DNA of 64,000 nt, from NCBI GenBank assembly GCA_034359265.1, contig CP136890.1:1242501-1306500 (forward strand). Direction: 5' to 3'. The notes under the pieces were generated by a model. It searched no databases. It saw only the letters and a list, made by a program, of their open reading frames with translations, and was not told the DNA's origin. Both the position numbers and the translations under genes were made by a program. Positions 34,503 to 46,958 of the stretch are shown here, in pieces (the first letter of the stretch is position 1; each line of letters opens with the position of its first letter). The DNA is from Canna indica. Lineage: Eukaryota > Streptophyta > Magnoliopsida > Zingiberales > Cannaceae.

Positions 34503-34917
34503 TAGTTAGAGCAAATGCTAGTCAAATCTTGAACGTTAGGGTTTAATTTTACCCTCTTTTGCCATCGCCAACGATCGAGAATCGAGCGCACTACAGGCTC
34601 AAGGAGTTGTGATGCACTTGATTGTAGAGTGCTTGATTACTTCGACTGGTTAACATCTATATAAACTTGGGCTTTAATTTGGACAGAAATCACGAATGCT
34701 GGTAGTGTGTTGCAGTAATTATTTATTTGTATTAAAAGAACTAATCTTTATTTGTATTTAGCAGCAATTATTTATTTGCATTTAGCCGCGATTATTTAAT
34801 TTGGATGGAAATCATAAATTTTTGTAGTAAAAAAAAACTTGTATTTATTTATATTTAGCAGTAATTATTTTATTTCTACTAATTAATTACCACCAAAGAA
34901 TTAATCTCTTGCAGTGA
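34503..34917. other. Upstream flank of the 65K fragment, AT-rich, no gene
   Basis: It would hold the promoter of the minus-strand fragment. It contains repeated tatttatttgtatttagcag phrases (34715-34870), an imperfect short repeat. Nothing else is recognised. Confidence 0.4.
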
Positions 34918-35260
34918 ATGTATGGCTACTTCGAAATGCTATCATCTTCGGGGATAAGAAGGCTGACCTTGATGAGATTCTTGCTTCTTGTATGTCAATC
35001 TGGGATAATAGATTAATAGGAAGTTAATGTAAGGTGTATGCTTTGGTCGTAGGGTGGTATTCATTAATTAGTTAGCTCCGTGGGGTTTGGTTATTGGGCA
35101 AACCAATTGTTAGTAAGTTACTTTGTTTTTTTGCTTCTGTCTCCCCTTCGTTCGACCACTGGTCGGGCAAGTGGAGATGTCTATCTTTCGTTGTATTGAT
35201 TTCTTATACCTAATCTATCGTGTGGCTCAGTTGAGCCTCACATTCATCAAAAAAAAAATC
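34918..35260 (+). mobile_element. 5'-truncated LINE 3' end with poly(A)
   Basis: The start reads VWLLRNAIIFGDKKADLDEI and SCMSIWDNRL, resembling the extreme C-terminus of L1-like ORF2. A 3' UTR follows and a poly(A) tract at 35249-35258 after cacattcatc. It joins the kinase-cluster sequence at about 35275. Confidence 0.6.
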
Positions 35261-35269
35261 TAGTTCTTT

Positions 35270-36014
35270 CTCGAATCAATATCATGTTTGAAAAAAAAAT
35301 CATACATCGCATCATACCATGTCCAACCACCAAGAGCTCGGAATTAAGACAAACTTACTGCAAGTGATCGAAGTCAATAACGCTATTAATAGTGACCATT
35401 TTGTCCTTGCCTTGCAAGTGGAACAAGAAAGACTTTATAAAAATGACCACGGTTAGATGCATTTTTTCCATATCTGCTATTTTGGATTAGTCTCTCTGTC
35501 ATTCAATTATTTGTGCAGAAAATTCGAGCATTCGATTCAGGCGCTGCAAGCCACGAAGCGAGAGCAGCTGCCAAAGCAATGGAACAATTGAGGGGACTCG
35601 TTGAATGAAACCTTCTATTCTATAATGGATTCTGTCTCCCCTGATATGACTTTTAGCCATGATCTAATGGATTAGGCACATGATCTCATTAACAGAAGCA
35701 AAAGGTCAGAAAAGGCTATCCCACTATGAACGAAAAGATGCACAAGCTCTATCCATTATCCAATCACTTGACGTGAACTATTGCCCTATCATGTCTTAAA
35801 CAACACAATCTGTATATTGTGAATTCATGTCCGACGTCCGAACGAATGCGGGAGAACCTTCTGGTGTGATGAAAATAATGCCGACACTAGAGGACTGTTC
35901 TTTTCATCTATTCATTCGGGAGGCACCGTCAAAGTACATTTCCCATGAGGCTAGGGCTAACATATGCCAACCCAGGGCGAAGGGAAGCAGGGGGCAGATT
36001 CTCTGTCTGGCACT
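35270..36014 (+). pseudogene. Unidentified gene fragment with two exon-like pieces next to the B-type receptor spacer
   Basis: 35275-35397 matches 47766-47883 upstream of gene B2. It runs on into an exon-like piece, IEVNNAINSDHFVLALQVEQ and ERLYKNDH, with a gttag donor at 35453. After a tgtgcag acceptor a second piece at 35519-35608 reads KIRAFDSGAASHEARAAAKA and MEQLRGLVE then TGA. The phases of the two pieces do not join cleanly. I do not recognise the family. Downstream to 36014 I see no further coding signal. Confidence 0.35.
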
Positions 36015-36019
36015 GACTC

Positions 36020-38142
36020 TGTTATATTCTGTATAAAAAAAAGAAGAACTTTGTTGTAAATTTTTGAGGTGTGGAGGGTTATTTGAAAATTTACCTCCCC
36101 ACCGCCTCATAGCCAGCTCTTATACGAGCTGGCTCAGTCGCAGAGAAGAGCGCGAGAAGAGGAGGTGGAATCAGCATCGGAGGGTGAGAAATCGGAGGTC
36201 GGATCGTCGTCGGCGTCGTCGCCGGAGCCGAAATCTTGAGGTAGGAGTCTTTCCCCTACGGAACTTCCCCTCGTTCCGTTGTTGTTTTCTGTCGTTTCAC
36301 TGAGGTAATCATCGGCGGGATGGAATCGGAGGCGAGGGAGCAGGTTGGAGGGGTCGGAGGCCGTCGGAGCACGACCTGACGCCGCTGTGCGTCGGCGCAG
36401 CTGCGCGTGGCAGCGGCCAGGCCGCAGCGCGCAGCGTGCGGCTGCGCTTTTCGGCGTTGTTCGGAGCTCCGCCGGGGGTCGTAGGCCGGCGGAGGAGGCG
36501 GCGAGTCTGCCAGGGTGGGTCGCCGGCGGCAATGGGGCCAGCCAGCGACGGATTGAGTTGGTGGAAAGGGGAGTCGGGCGTGAAGCAGAGAAAGGGAGGC
36601 CGTCGTGGCCTCCCGGCCATGATTCGGCGCCTCGCCGGCGCCGGAGGCCACGGGGCAGGCCGGTCTGGACCGGCGAACAATCGCCGGCGGCCAGGAGGGC
36701 TGCTCGGCGTGGGTGGAACGGGGCAGGGGAGCGTCGGGCGTGGGTGTTGGGTGGTAGTGGAGAGATATTAACAGTATTTAAGTGAAGAGAGCTGTATTGT
36801 GTGAAATAAGATTGATTTGTAGATTTATTGAGGTATTTTTATAGTTGATCGTAGAGTCATCGGATCGAGTCGAGATGAATACCAAAATTGCATGTTTTTG
36901 CGTGCTGAACGCGATGGTGGTGTCGGATTTCTGATCGGAGGTTGTTTGGTAGGTCTTTTTTATATTTTAGTATTATTCGGTGATTAATATTTATTAATTT
37001 AATTTGATAAATAATTAAATAATATAAAAATATTATATTGCTTTAAAGGGTGATTTAGAGGTAATTGGTTGGTGTGAGCTTGAGTTTGATTCCCATTGTA
37101 GCCGATGAATTACTGTTAGGTGAAATGACAGATTTATTCTTTTGCCTCGATCTGCTTAATATTGCTTCTAATTCCGTTGAACTCATATTGCATATTATTG
37201 TTGGACATGCCATGTAGATAATTGCATGTGTTATTGTTGATCATGGTGATATACATTATTGATGTTGATATTTGATCATGATATGTCATGCATGATATTA
37301 TGTTGTTACCTGTGGTGTTATTCTTTTGATCATATCATCATCATTCGGAGTTGTTATATTGTTGATATCGGTGATGTTATTTGTTATCCATTGATTATAG
37401 TGATACACTTTGTTGCATTGTTGGAGTTGAGTTGTCGACTTGGAGGTTACGACCTCGGAGAGGACGTACTTCGGTCCAGGACCATTTTATTGCGGTACCC
37501 TCCAGACATGGGTGAGGGTATGGATATTGACTAGTCACTTTGGGCACCTTCGGGTGTGCGGATGTCGGATACGACGCCCGTCGGGCTACCTGCTTGGTGG
37601 GGGTAGTCGCGTCACCGTTGGAGCGGACGGTTGATGCCACTCTACAGGTGGTAGAGTGTGGGGTTTTTACCCAACAGTCCATACGCTCGATGATTTGGTC
37701 AACATTGATTAGGAGTAGGTGTGAAGCATTTGTTGTACATCTATCGCCTTTGACTGCATCTTAGGGCATATTGTTGTTTATTGTTGAGTTGACATCTTAT
37801 TCATGTTGTTGATCATATTATGATTCTCCTACTCAGCATTTTCGCCGACTCCTATTGTTATTGCTTCATACTTGCAGGGGTAAGTTGTTGATCTATATAT
37901 CGAGGTGTAGATAGTTGATAGACACCATGTAGATCTGGAGCTCTGATATGGCCACAGCTTTTGTATTTTTGTCCTACATTGTCTTTTTATACTGATTTTG
38001 ATGTTGATGATTTTGGAGTTTTGTAAATATATATTATTAAATATGCTTGATTATGATTTATGATTCGGATTCGTGACTTTTCCTTCCGCTGCGCGGTGTT
38101 CGGGTCGCCGTCGCGTCTCGAGCCCGGGGCCGGGGCGCGACA
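36020..38142 (+). repeat. Solo LTR, probably Gypsy-type, with perfect 5-bp target duplication
   Basis: It begins TGTTATATTCTG and ends GGGGCGCGACA, flanked by GACTC on both sides (36015-36019 and 38143-38147). At 2123 bp it has no PBS, polypurine tract or coding region adjoining, so it is a solo LTR left by recombination. A TATAAAA-like box sits only about 12 bp from the left end (36031). 36150-36770 is strongly GC-rich and produces many overlapping frames on both strands that have no domain and are not listed. Orientation is inferred from the TATA-like box. Confidence 0.85.
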
Positions 38143-38482
38143 GACTCTGACCCAACTCGATCGGATGATGCAAATTGCCGAGCAGCTGGACATCCCAACC
38201 GTTCGTAGGAGACTCGGGAATGTCTTCGTCGTCTGATGGATCAATTCACTCATTTTCCCGCTAATCTCAAAGCAACTTAATTAGTTTTCTAAATTGCATC
38301 GATATATCAACCTGTACTAATTGTACTATCACTACTACTACTACCGCAGAACTTGGCGCACGAGCCATGCGCGTGCATGGTGGGCGATTACTACACGTGG
38401 GAAAGAAAGAATCCTCTCCGGCCGCCAGGCAAACTCTTGTTTTATCTGGGAAGCATGCTCTACTGGATCGTCGGCGCCGGAG

Positions 38483-38715
38483 ATGGCAGCTTGGCTGTTC
38501 ATTGTTTTTGTGGGCGGCGTCGTCGTCGCACACCATGTCAGCGATGAGCCAAGCACCCGAGGTACGTAGTTAAGCTCACAAATCTAATGTTCCCTTTTCC
38601 CTCTTTAATTTGCGCTTCTTGATTTCTTCGTATACCTTTAAATTAAAGCGCACATATATAATCTCTCTTTTACGTGAAAGGTTTGAAAATTAAAGCATGT
38701 ATATATGAATAACTA

Positions 38716-38757
<42 letters not shown>

Positions 38758-38935
38758 AGAGTTAATTATTCTTATATGTGTGACTAAATCGATGGATCGA
38801 CCTCGCAATCTCGGAGACTTCATAAGCATCGATTGTGGAAACACCGGAGACTACACCTACACGTACAGATGAAAGCGCAGACATATCGTACACCACCGAC
38901 GACAAATATATCGACGCCGGAGAAACTCACACAAT
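38483..38935 (+). pseudogene. Receptor-kinase pseudogene psi-B1, 5' end only
   Basis: Exon 1 (38483-38561, [20 protein letters not shown]) and the start of exon 2 (38816-38935, [16 protein letters not shown]) match gene B2. A few extra bases after ACACCTACACG shift the frame before the Thr/Asp-rich stretch. After ACTCACACAATCA the similarity ends and unrelated sequence follows. Compared with B2, 23 bp containing the candidate TATA box and a further block before the ATG are absent. Confidence 0.85.
38719..38753. repeat. (TA)n microsatellite in the psi-B1 intron
   Basis: About 17 TA units. The same intron of B2 has only a short run (48549-48560). Confidence 0.9.
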
Positions 38936-39750
38936 CATCTTTGCAAGTCTCCCTATGGAGCAACGCCGAACCAAGAGACGCGAAGGTCCACATCATCATC
39001 ATCACCTGACATCAGACAAGAACGTTTTGTGCACAATGTGAAGATAGTCGAGTAAATCTTATTTGTCTCATCATGGTAGGCACTCAGAGTCAGATGAAAA
39101 TATCATTACACATAGATAGTAATCTAGGAGCAACGTTCCCGATTTTGTAAATATAGATGATTTCAGTAACATGTTGCCTTCAAATTAATGTTTTGGTGTG
39201 ACATTATGTGATATATGTAAAGGCTGTGATTTTTATTTTTTATATCAAAGGAAGTATATGTTTCAAGCAATTAATGAATGACCGGGTCGCATATTCAATC
39301 ATTGTAAGCCATTTGAGAGAAAAAATGAATACCGAGATAAAACATGCACACACATTTCATCCATGCATTTGCTTGGGGAAGTAGAAGAAGAAACTGAATC
39401 TCCTGGTACAAATTAAAAAAGTAATCACTTCCAGACATAAGAAATCGACCTTTCAACTAATACGATGCATGATAATGATCTCAAAATTAAGCTGAATCGG
39501 TCTTCTTCTCTGCTCGTCAGTATTTGTCATCTTCAATTTGGAAGAGGGACCACATCCAATTCTTGCTTCCGTCGACAAGTCAGGAGGAGCCCAACTTACA
39601 CGTAATCCAATTTCTACAAGGAGTCGTCACTAAGATCCATTGACCTTGACGCACTGCGCATGGCGTCACCTATGCAGAAGATGATCCATTGAGGTTGACG
39701 CAGTGCAGAGACGACTAGCCATGAGAGCCATATTGGCCTATTTAATTAAA
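38936..39750. other. Spacer and probable promoter region of gene A3, no gene
   Basis: There is no homology to the B2 exon 2 continuation and no open frame of note. A tgaccttgacgcactgcgc phrase recurs in similar form (39645 and 39691). Confidence 0.5.
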
Positions 39751-39751
39751 G

Positions 39752-39758
39752 TATAAAC
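39752..39758 (+). promoter_or_regulatory. Candidate TATA box of gene A3
   Basis: TATAAAC lies 104 bp upstream of the ATG at 39862, a usual distance for a plant gene with a 70-80-base leader. Confidence 0.45.
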
Positions 39759-39861
39759 TAAAGTGCCAAGAAGCATGTATGTGAGTCTCTAAGACGTTTG
39801 GTTGCTTTGGGTTCTCAATTCCCCGTAGACTTAGAGACAGAGAAGGAGCTAGATCGAGAGT

Positions 39862-42800
39862 ATGGCTGATTTGTTCTTCCTTGTGTTAGGCTTAGCATAT
39901 TTCACTGCCACAGCTGATGCCCAGCGGCAGCTGCCTAGTACACAAGGTACGTACACGACCTTTCTTTACTCTTAATTATAAGTTGAAATAGAAACGCAAA
40001 AACAAAAAATCCATCGAGCTCCCCTAAAATAATAATGAAATTGAAATGGCACAAGCTTTAATATTGAATTTAACTTATTATGGTTTGTTTTTATTATTGT
40101 CTTTTGCAGGTTTCATAAGCATTGACTGCGGTAGCAATACTACTAATTACACCGATAAAGATACCAAGTTAGCGTACGTATCGGATGAACAGTTCACGGA
40201 CGCCGGGATCAATTTCCAAATTCAAGCATCCACCTACCAATTGCAAACACTGCGAAGCTTTCCGGATGCACCGCGAAGTTGTTATGTCTTGAAGCCGGTG
40301 ACTCAAAACAGCAAGTATCTCGTCAGAGCAACCTTCATGTACGGAAACTACGACAACAAAAACAGTGCCAACATAATGTTCGATCTCTACATAGATGTCA
40401 ATTTTTGGCGGAAAGTTAATATAACTGCTCCATATTGGTATGATTACTATGAGTATGAGATCATCGCTGTTGCTTTGGGCGATTCTTTGTCGGTGTGCTT
40501 GGCGGATATAGGCTCAGGAACGCCCTTCATATCTGTGCTAGAGTTGAGGCCCATGGATACCGCCATGTATCCTGCCGTCAGTACCTCACAGTACCGGGTA
40601 AATATCTTTCGCTTTAATGTCGGGGGACCAAAGAACATCAGGTAAAAGTTGAGCATAGTCTCTTTTTCTTATCAAATGTTTTAATTTCTTTTACACCGCT
40701 TGGATTGGGGTTAGGAATCTTTTTCCTTATTTGATTTTTTTTATTTCTTATTTATCTTAATTCTTCTCTAAATTTTAATTTTCTTTAGACACCGATTTAA
40801 AATCATTCTTTTCTTTCAACACTGATTTAAAATTGAATGATGGTGAAAAAAAATATAAAAATTTATCCAAAATAAATTTATAAATTTATTTTTATTATTT
40901 CAATACATATATAAAATTTTATTAAATTTTACTGACATCTTCTCGTCTCTATTAAATACAAAAACAAAATAGAACAGAGAAAAAAATATTTATAGTCGAT
41001 AAAAAAAATCTAATATTTATAGCAATAAAAATGACTATATATATATATATATATTAAATAAAAAATTCTCTCGCTCCTTCTTTTTCCTTACCAAGTATTA
41101 ATTTTTTCGTTTCCTCCCTCTTCCCGCACTTTCTTTATCTGTGGACCTTATTTATTTTATGATAGAATATGATTTATCATAAAATTGTATGATTTAATTT
41201 TATATTTAGAAAGACTTCTAATAAATGATCATGTATGGTAATCTCATAATTTAAAAATCAAAAATTTTGATCAAATTTTTAAATCATGAATTTGATGATT
41301 TCATAAAATTTTATTTTTAAATTATCATCAATTAAAATTTATAATTTCACTTATGTCATTTATATACCCATATCAAATTATATTTTTATTTATCATTTTT
41401 GATCGGCTTAGCTAAGACGCAATTCTTCTCTATAGCTATTGTCATTTAATCATATCATATCATATCATTATTCTAAATATAATAATATTTTTTATAATAT
41501 TATATTATATAATACGTTACTAAATCATACTTTATCTGAACAAGTTCCAAACAGACCTTTTATCATTTTACAGAGCGATTACCGTGTAGAGTTTATGCAT
41601 TTCTGAACAGAGAACTTGCTTTCTTGCTTCTTGTTGTTTGCATGAATAGATATCCAGATGATCCCTACGACCGCATTTGGAAGTCATGGAGTAAAGACGT
41701 GTGGAATAATATATCCACTACCGAAAATATTACCATCGGCCAGAATGGTTTGTTGGGTTTCTTGAATCCACCAATGGCTGTGTTGAAGACGGCGGCCACT
41801 CCCATCAACTCCAGCATAATGGACTTCTACTGGGACTCAACGTCTTACGGCGCCTCCCTCACGAACGAGTACATCCACTTCTTCTTCTCGGAGATCGTCG
41901 CAAACACGTCGAGGGCATTCAACATTTACCTCAATGGCAGCCTGTGGTATCCCAACTACAGGCCGCCCAACTTCACGTTCGGCTTTATTCCTAAAATCCT
42001 ATTCATCGACCCGAGCGAGCGGTACGACTGGACTCTCAATTCCACGGGCCTGTCCAGCCTTCCCCCAATCCTCAACGCACTCGAACTCTACACGCCCATG
42101 TACCTCACCAACGTGCCGACCGACAGTAGAGACGGTATGTTTCAATCTCCAGCATCAATTGTGCTAGGGTTTACATTGTTATCCCCATGACAGTACTGTA
42201 AGCAGAAAGGAGGTATTTCTTTATGGGGCTCGTTCTTGCTTGACATATGTGTCCTTATTTTTGCCTTATGCCTTCCGTTATTTTTGTTCTTCAAATTACA
42301 CTTTGCTGAATATTATACTACATCATCGTTGTGGTATCTGTCTTCTATTTTAATTTTGGGAAACAGTAAATGCCATTACCTCCATCAAGGCGCAACACCA
42401 TCTGAAGAGAAATTGGATGGGTGATCCATGTGCTCCAGTAGAGTATGCTTGGGTTGGCTTGGGTTGTAGCTACACTCCCAATCATAATCGACAAAGAATC
42501 ACAAATGTGTGAGTCTTCAAAAGAAAATTGCAGAGAATTGATGTGATGTGAGAAAATTATTAAAAATACTGATATCAGAAACCAAAATACTCTGCAGAAC
42601 ATTGTCCGCAAGTGCATTGAATGGTCATATTTCCTCGTCGTTTGCTAATCTCACTGAAATTAAGTACCTGTAAGTCTAGCAACCTTATTCTTTCTTCATT
42701 TGCTCTCTGATCCACTTTGTTCAGGATAATATTATTGAAATCGAATTCTAATGTGTTTTTTAAGAGAGAGCAAATCATGGTTTCTACTTCTACTCACATA

Positions 42801-45773
42801 CGCTGGTGTGAAGTTGGTTATACACCCAGAATACATATAATTGATTCTATGGGATCTGTCATTTTTTATTTTGTTCTATGCATATGTTAGTTGTTTTCGT
42901 CATTTTTAGGTGGAAATCTGTCTTGATTATATATGTGGTATTTTGTTTCAGGGATTTGTCATACAACAACCTAATAGGATCAATACCTGATGCTTTAGGA
43001 AATTTGGCATCACTGCAAGTCCTGTAAGAATCCATTAGGTGCATGTTAACTCGAGATGATAAAGAATAGGAAGGAAAGGAGAAAAAATAAAGAGAACAGA
43101 AAGGAATATAGCAAGGAATCATGATTTGTTTAATTGTGAGGATAGAGGAAAGGAGGCCAATATTATAAATGGCTCACTCCTGGCTTTCCTTCCATTTCCT
43201 CCCCTTTTGAGTGGAAAATTTGGGGAGGATAAGAGAAATGAAGGAAAAACAATTTAGTTTCCTTTCCCTCCTTCCACTCCCCTTCCTCCCTCAGTTCCTT
43301 CAAAGTAAACATAACTTTGTTATGTTCTTTATATTGAAATTTTAAGAAATTTTACCAACTCTTGATGACTTTATGCAGGGACTTGAGAGGCAACAATCTT
43401 ACTGGACCAATTCCATCTTCCCTACTTAGTAAATCAGGCCAAGGGTTGCTATTTTTGTATGTTTTTTCTAGAGGTTCTTTGAACCTTATTACTCTCAAAC
43501 TATTTGTTTCAGCTAGATTTTACTTCTATGATGAAGAACCATAAGTTTCTTGCAAATACTAATATAAAATTTTAATACTTAATGTTAGAATTGAAGGCAA
43601 TCAAAATCTCTGCACTAATTATGGAAATTTATGTGAGATAACAACAAAGAAGAAGATTACAACACCTGTTATCGTGGTTATCTGTATAGTGCCTGTGATA
43701 CTACTACTTGTGGCCATATTTACACTGTGTAGACTGACAAGGTCGAAAGGTATGTTGTTCCTGCAGCAATTCAGAACTCCATATGCATATCTTTTTAGCT
43801 CAGATATAATGATCAACAAGCAGCACGCTAATTGCCCACCCATTGATGATTATCTACGGTTTACATGTTTTACTTAAAAGGACTAACAGGTATCACTGTG
43901 GAGTCGGAGAAGAAAATTTTGTTTAACTTAGTAAATGGCCACAAAGATAATCGAGAATTCTCATGCAAGGAGTTGAAGAAAATAACCAACAACTTTGAAA
44001 GAGTTATTGGAAAGGGGGGATTTGGTGTTGTCTGCCATGGTTACTTGGAAGATGGTACTCAAGTTGCAGTCAAAATGCTCTCTCAATCATCATCACAGGG
44101 CACTAAAGAATTTTTAGCTGAGGTAAACAACTCAATTGCACTACGATCTTGAATAGAATCGGGATATACACTCAATATTTCAAAAGACTAACTCTGACTT
44201 TAATATTTCTGGAAGCTCATTTGGTTCTGGCATGTTTAGGCTTTGGAGAGAATTAAATAATCGTAGATTCTATAAAATAAATACAATTGTAAGTACCAAA
44301 GAAGCATCTTGCTTCTAGAACCCTTTAAGTTGGTCTATGCTCCTCAAAAATGCCTTTTTGTTGAGGGGCTCTCTCTGTTTTGATGCTCCTATATATTGGT
44401 AGTAAATGTCCAAAGCATATTAAGCCTTTCTCCTCTTCTTTTCAACATTGATCTTCCAGCTTTTTTCCCTCATTACTCGTCAATGCTATCTTTCCATGTT
44501 ACGACTTCTAAAGCATGTTATGGTTATATATTAAATGTCTAAAGCATATTAGGCTATCTTTCCATGTTGAATTTGACAATTATGGTTTCTTTTGCAGGTT
44601 CAGCACTTGATAAGGATTCATCACAAGAACTTGGTTTCATTGGTTGGCTACTGCATGGAAGGAGATTCTCTAGCACTTGTCTATGAGTACATGCCACAAG
44701 GAACCCTACAAGATCATATTAGAGGTTCTCAATCGTGCATTAATCTCATTGTTCAATTTGCATCTCCAAACTGGAATAGCTTGTGGTCGGCCTCTCTGTA
44801 TAAATAAGAAGAAAAAAAAGAGTATTTGAGTTATTACAACCACATGTACATGTATTTGACCAAAATTCTTGTGAATATTATACCTTCAACAGGAAAAACT
44901 AGCAGTATCTGTGCATTCAATTGGGGAAAGCGCCTCCAGATTGCAATTGAAGCTGCAGAAGGTTAATTCGACGAGAAACTACAGCACTTGTGACTTGTTT
45001 TCCTCTTGATTGTACAATCTTATTTTCAATGTTGTGCAGGACTAGAGTATTTACACAAAGCATGCAAACCACCGTTGATCCATAGAGATGTCAAGACTTC
45101 AAACATTCTCTTGAATGAAAAGCTAGAAGCCAAGATTGCAGATTTCGGACTGTCAAGGGCTTTCCACAACGATGTCTATTCTCATGTGTCAACAGCAGTG
45201 GTTGGTACGCTAGGATATATCGATCCAGAGTATGTTTGCCTTTTGTTCATCTTACTTATATGATGGTTTGAGATTACTGCACTGCATTATATCACAAAGG
45301 AGAAGGAATCAAGAACAAATCACAAGCTAATATGCATTGGTATATTATTATTTAGGTACTATTCCACCTACCAAATAAGCGAGAAGAGTGATGTATATAG
45401 CTTCGGTGTGGTTCTCTTGGAGCTCATCACAGCGGAGCCTCCCATTCGTGCAGATACAGAGAATCCTCATATTGTTCATTGGGTGCGCCAAAAGCTCGCT
45501 GAAGGCAACATGGAGGATGTCGTTGATGCAAAGTTACAGAGGGAGTTTGATGTGAATTCCATCAGGCAGGTGGCTAATTTAGCATTTAAATGCACGGCTC
45601 AAACCTCTCACCGGAGACCCACCATGAGCAACATCGTAATTGAGCTGAAGGAGAGCTTGGCAATAGAGAGATCTCGAGTGGGGAGTAGCTTCAATTCTCT
45701 AAGCCCAGGTGATCTCTACGCAGAATCTATTGAGATTAGTCAGAATAGTGATAGAAGTTTGGGCTTTACTTGA
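39862..45773 (+). CDS. Malectin-like/LRR receptor kinase A3, complete
   Basis: Exons: 39862-39946, 40110-40641, 41650-42134, 42367-42508, 42598-42669, 42952-43023, 43379-43456, 43589-43749, 43881-44122, 44598-44724, 44893-44961, 45040-45229, 45356-45773; 2673 nt, 890 residues. The signal peptide [20 protein letters not shown] leads into the malectin-like domain ([20 protein letters not shown]), a GDPC motif ([16 protein letters not shown]), LRRs in 72-base exons, and the membrane span [20 protein letters not shown]. The kinase has [28 protein letters not shown] and [11 protein letters not shown]. All key catalytic residues are present. GDPC is where ectodomain cleavage depends in the SYMRK relative. 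It probably sits in the plasma membrane; ligand unknown. A G-to-T change makes TGA and ends it 34 codons before A1. Intron 2 carries an insert (about 40690-41565). Confidence 0.9.
40690..41568. mobile_element. AT-rich insertion in intron 2 of gene A3
   Basis: The A1 intron has ttttaatttct directly followed by the ttacagaacgattac phrase. A3 has about 880 bp in between, starting accgcttggattggggttag and ending gttccaaacagacctttta. The right end resembles the ggtctgtttggaac terminus of plant MITEs, but no clear matching left terminus or target duplication is visible, so two nested inserts are possible. Confidence 0.45.
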
Positions 45774-45980
45774 ATCCTATCGACTGAAACAAGTGTGATG
45801 AGCAGCTAGAATAATGCTATTGAAATGGAAGAGTCTGCAGCATTCTTTCCATCAGCTAGTTAAGTATCAAGGTCTCAATACGAACTTTCTATATATGTTG
45901 GTTTTCTGACAATGTAGACCTGTTGATGATTGAAGATAATTATATATGTGATGATTTTGAAAATTATATGTATAATTTCA
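45774..45980 (+). other. 3' end and flank of gene A3
   Basis: It continues the A1-like sequence past the early TGA (tgaatcctatcgactgaaac), including the old stop region agctagttaagtatc at about 45855, so the 3' UTR includes former coding DNA. Confidence 0.6.
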
Positions 45981-46958
45981 TGTAGGATCTACAAAATCCG
46001 AACCCAACGAGAAAAACGAAAAACCAAATCCGATAATAATAATGCAAAAAAAAAAGACACAAAGGGATTAACGTGATTCGAACTCGGCGGGGTGTCGATC
46101 CTACGTCCACGGGAAGGAGAGGATATTGTTATATTAAATTCAGAAAAGAATTTTACAATAAGAGTGTAATAATTTAAATCCTCTTCAGAATACAATAAAT
46201 TATTTTAAATTAATTAAATTTGAAATCAGTACGAAATAGAGGCAATATATGTCTCTGCAAGATCTGCCTTGAAATTGAATTCTTGCTGTTGTATGTCGAA
46301 AACTAAGAAGAGTCTCTTCTTGGAAAAGGATTGTAGCGGCACTCTTTAATTTTTTGGATCTATGAAATTCTCACACGTGGGATTTTCTATTAGTGTGGAT
46401 GCTCTGAAACTGCATATTAGACTTCTTTATGTACTAATAAGAATAGTGGACCCTATGGCAAGAAAATTTATGCAAATAATGAGCAGAGCCCTTCGATCAA
46501 ATCATACGGCTGTTTTGAAAGATTGACCAAATAAATCGGAAGTCATGTTCGATATTGAAGCTGTTGAGGTGGTGAATTAAATTCCAAGAGGCGACACTTA
46601 TTGGACGGCTGGATGAGGCGCTGCTTTCATGTGATGCGTGTGATGCTCCACCTTTTTCTCACCAAGCAACATATTAAATATTTAATATGATTGTAAAGAT
46701 ATTGCTCGAATGCTCGATCACCTGAGATATGTGTGTTGCCATTTAAAAAATTCACATTTCAATTTTGAGCCCAAGTCAAAATTTAGATGAATTACGTGAG
46801 TACGTGGGCCAGCGGGCCTATCAGCCCACAAAACTTTAATAATAAAATTATTTGGACTTAATAATGAATTTAATTAAATTTTGATCAAATCAATTTTGAT
46901 TTGAATGCGGTCCATCTTTTAGATTCGGTTCAAACCCAATTTGAATCAACGCCTAACA
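45981..46958 (-). repeat. Copia-type solo LTR-like block in the A3 3' flank
   Basis: It interrupts the spacer shared with A1 (gtgtttaatttatcggg). It starts TGTAGGATCTAC and ends GCCTAACA, giving short inverted ends. It contains an acgtgattcgaactcgg stretch, like the gtggttcgg words of Copia LTRs. Flanking 5-mers (tttca and cttta) are not identical. No coding sequence. Orientation by analogy with the LTRs at 2553-5438. Confidence 0.45.

Noticed and set aside
36134..36785. Several overlapping long frames on both strands
   Set aside because: They lie in the GC-rich part of a solo LTR, overlap each other, and show only Arg/Pro/Ala-rich composition without a domain.
46070..46110. tRNA-like words (gattcgaactcggcgggg)
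   Set aside because: No cloverleaf could be built around it; such words are common in Copia LTRs.
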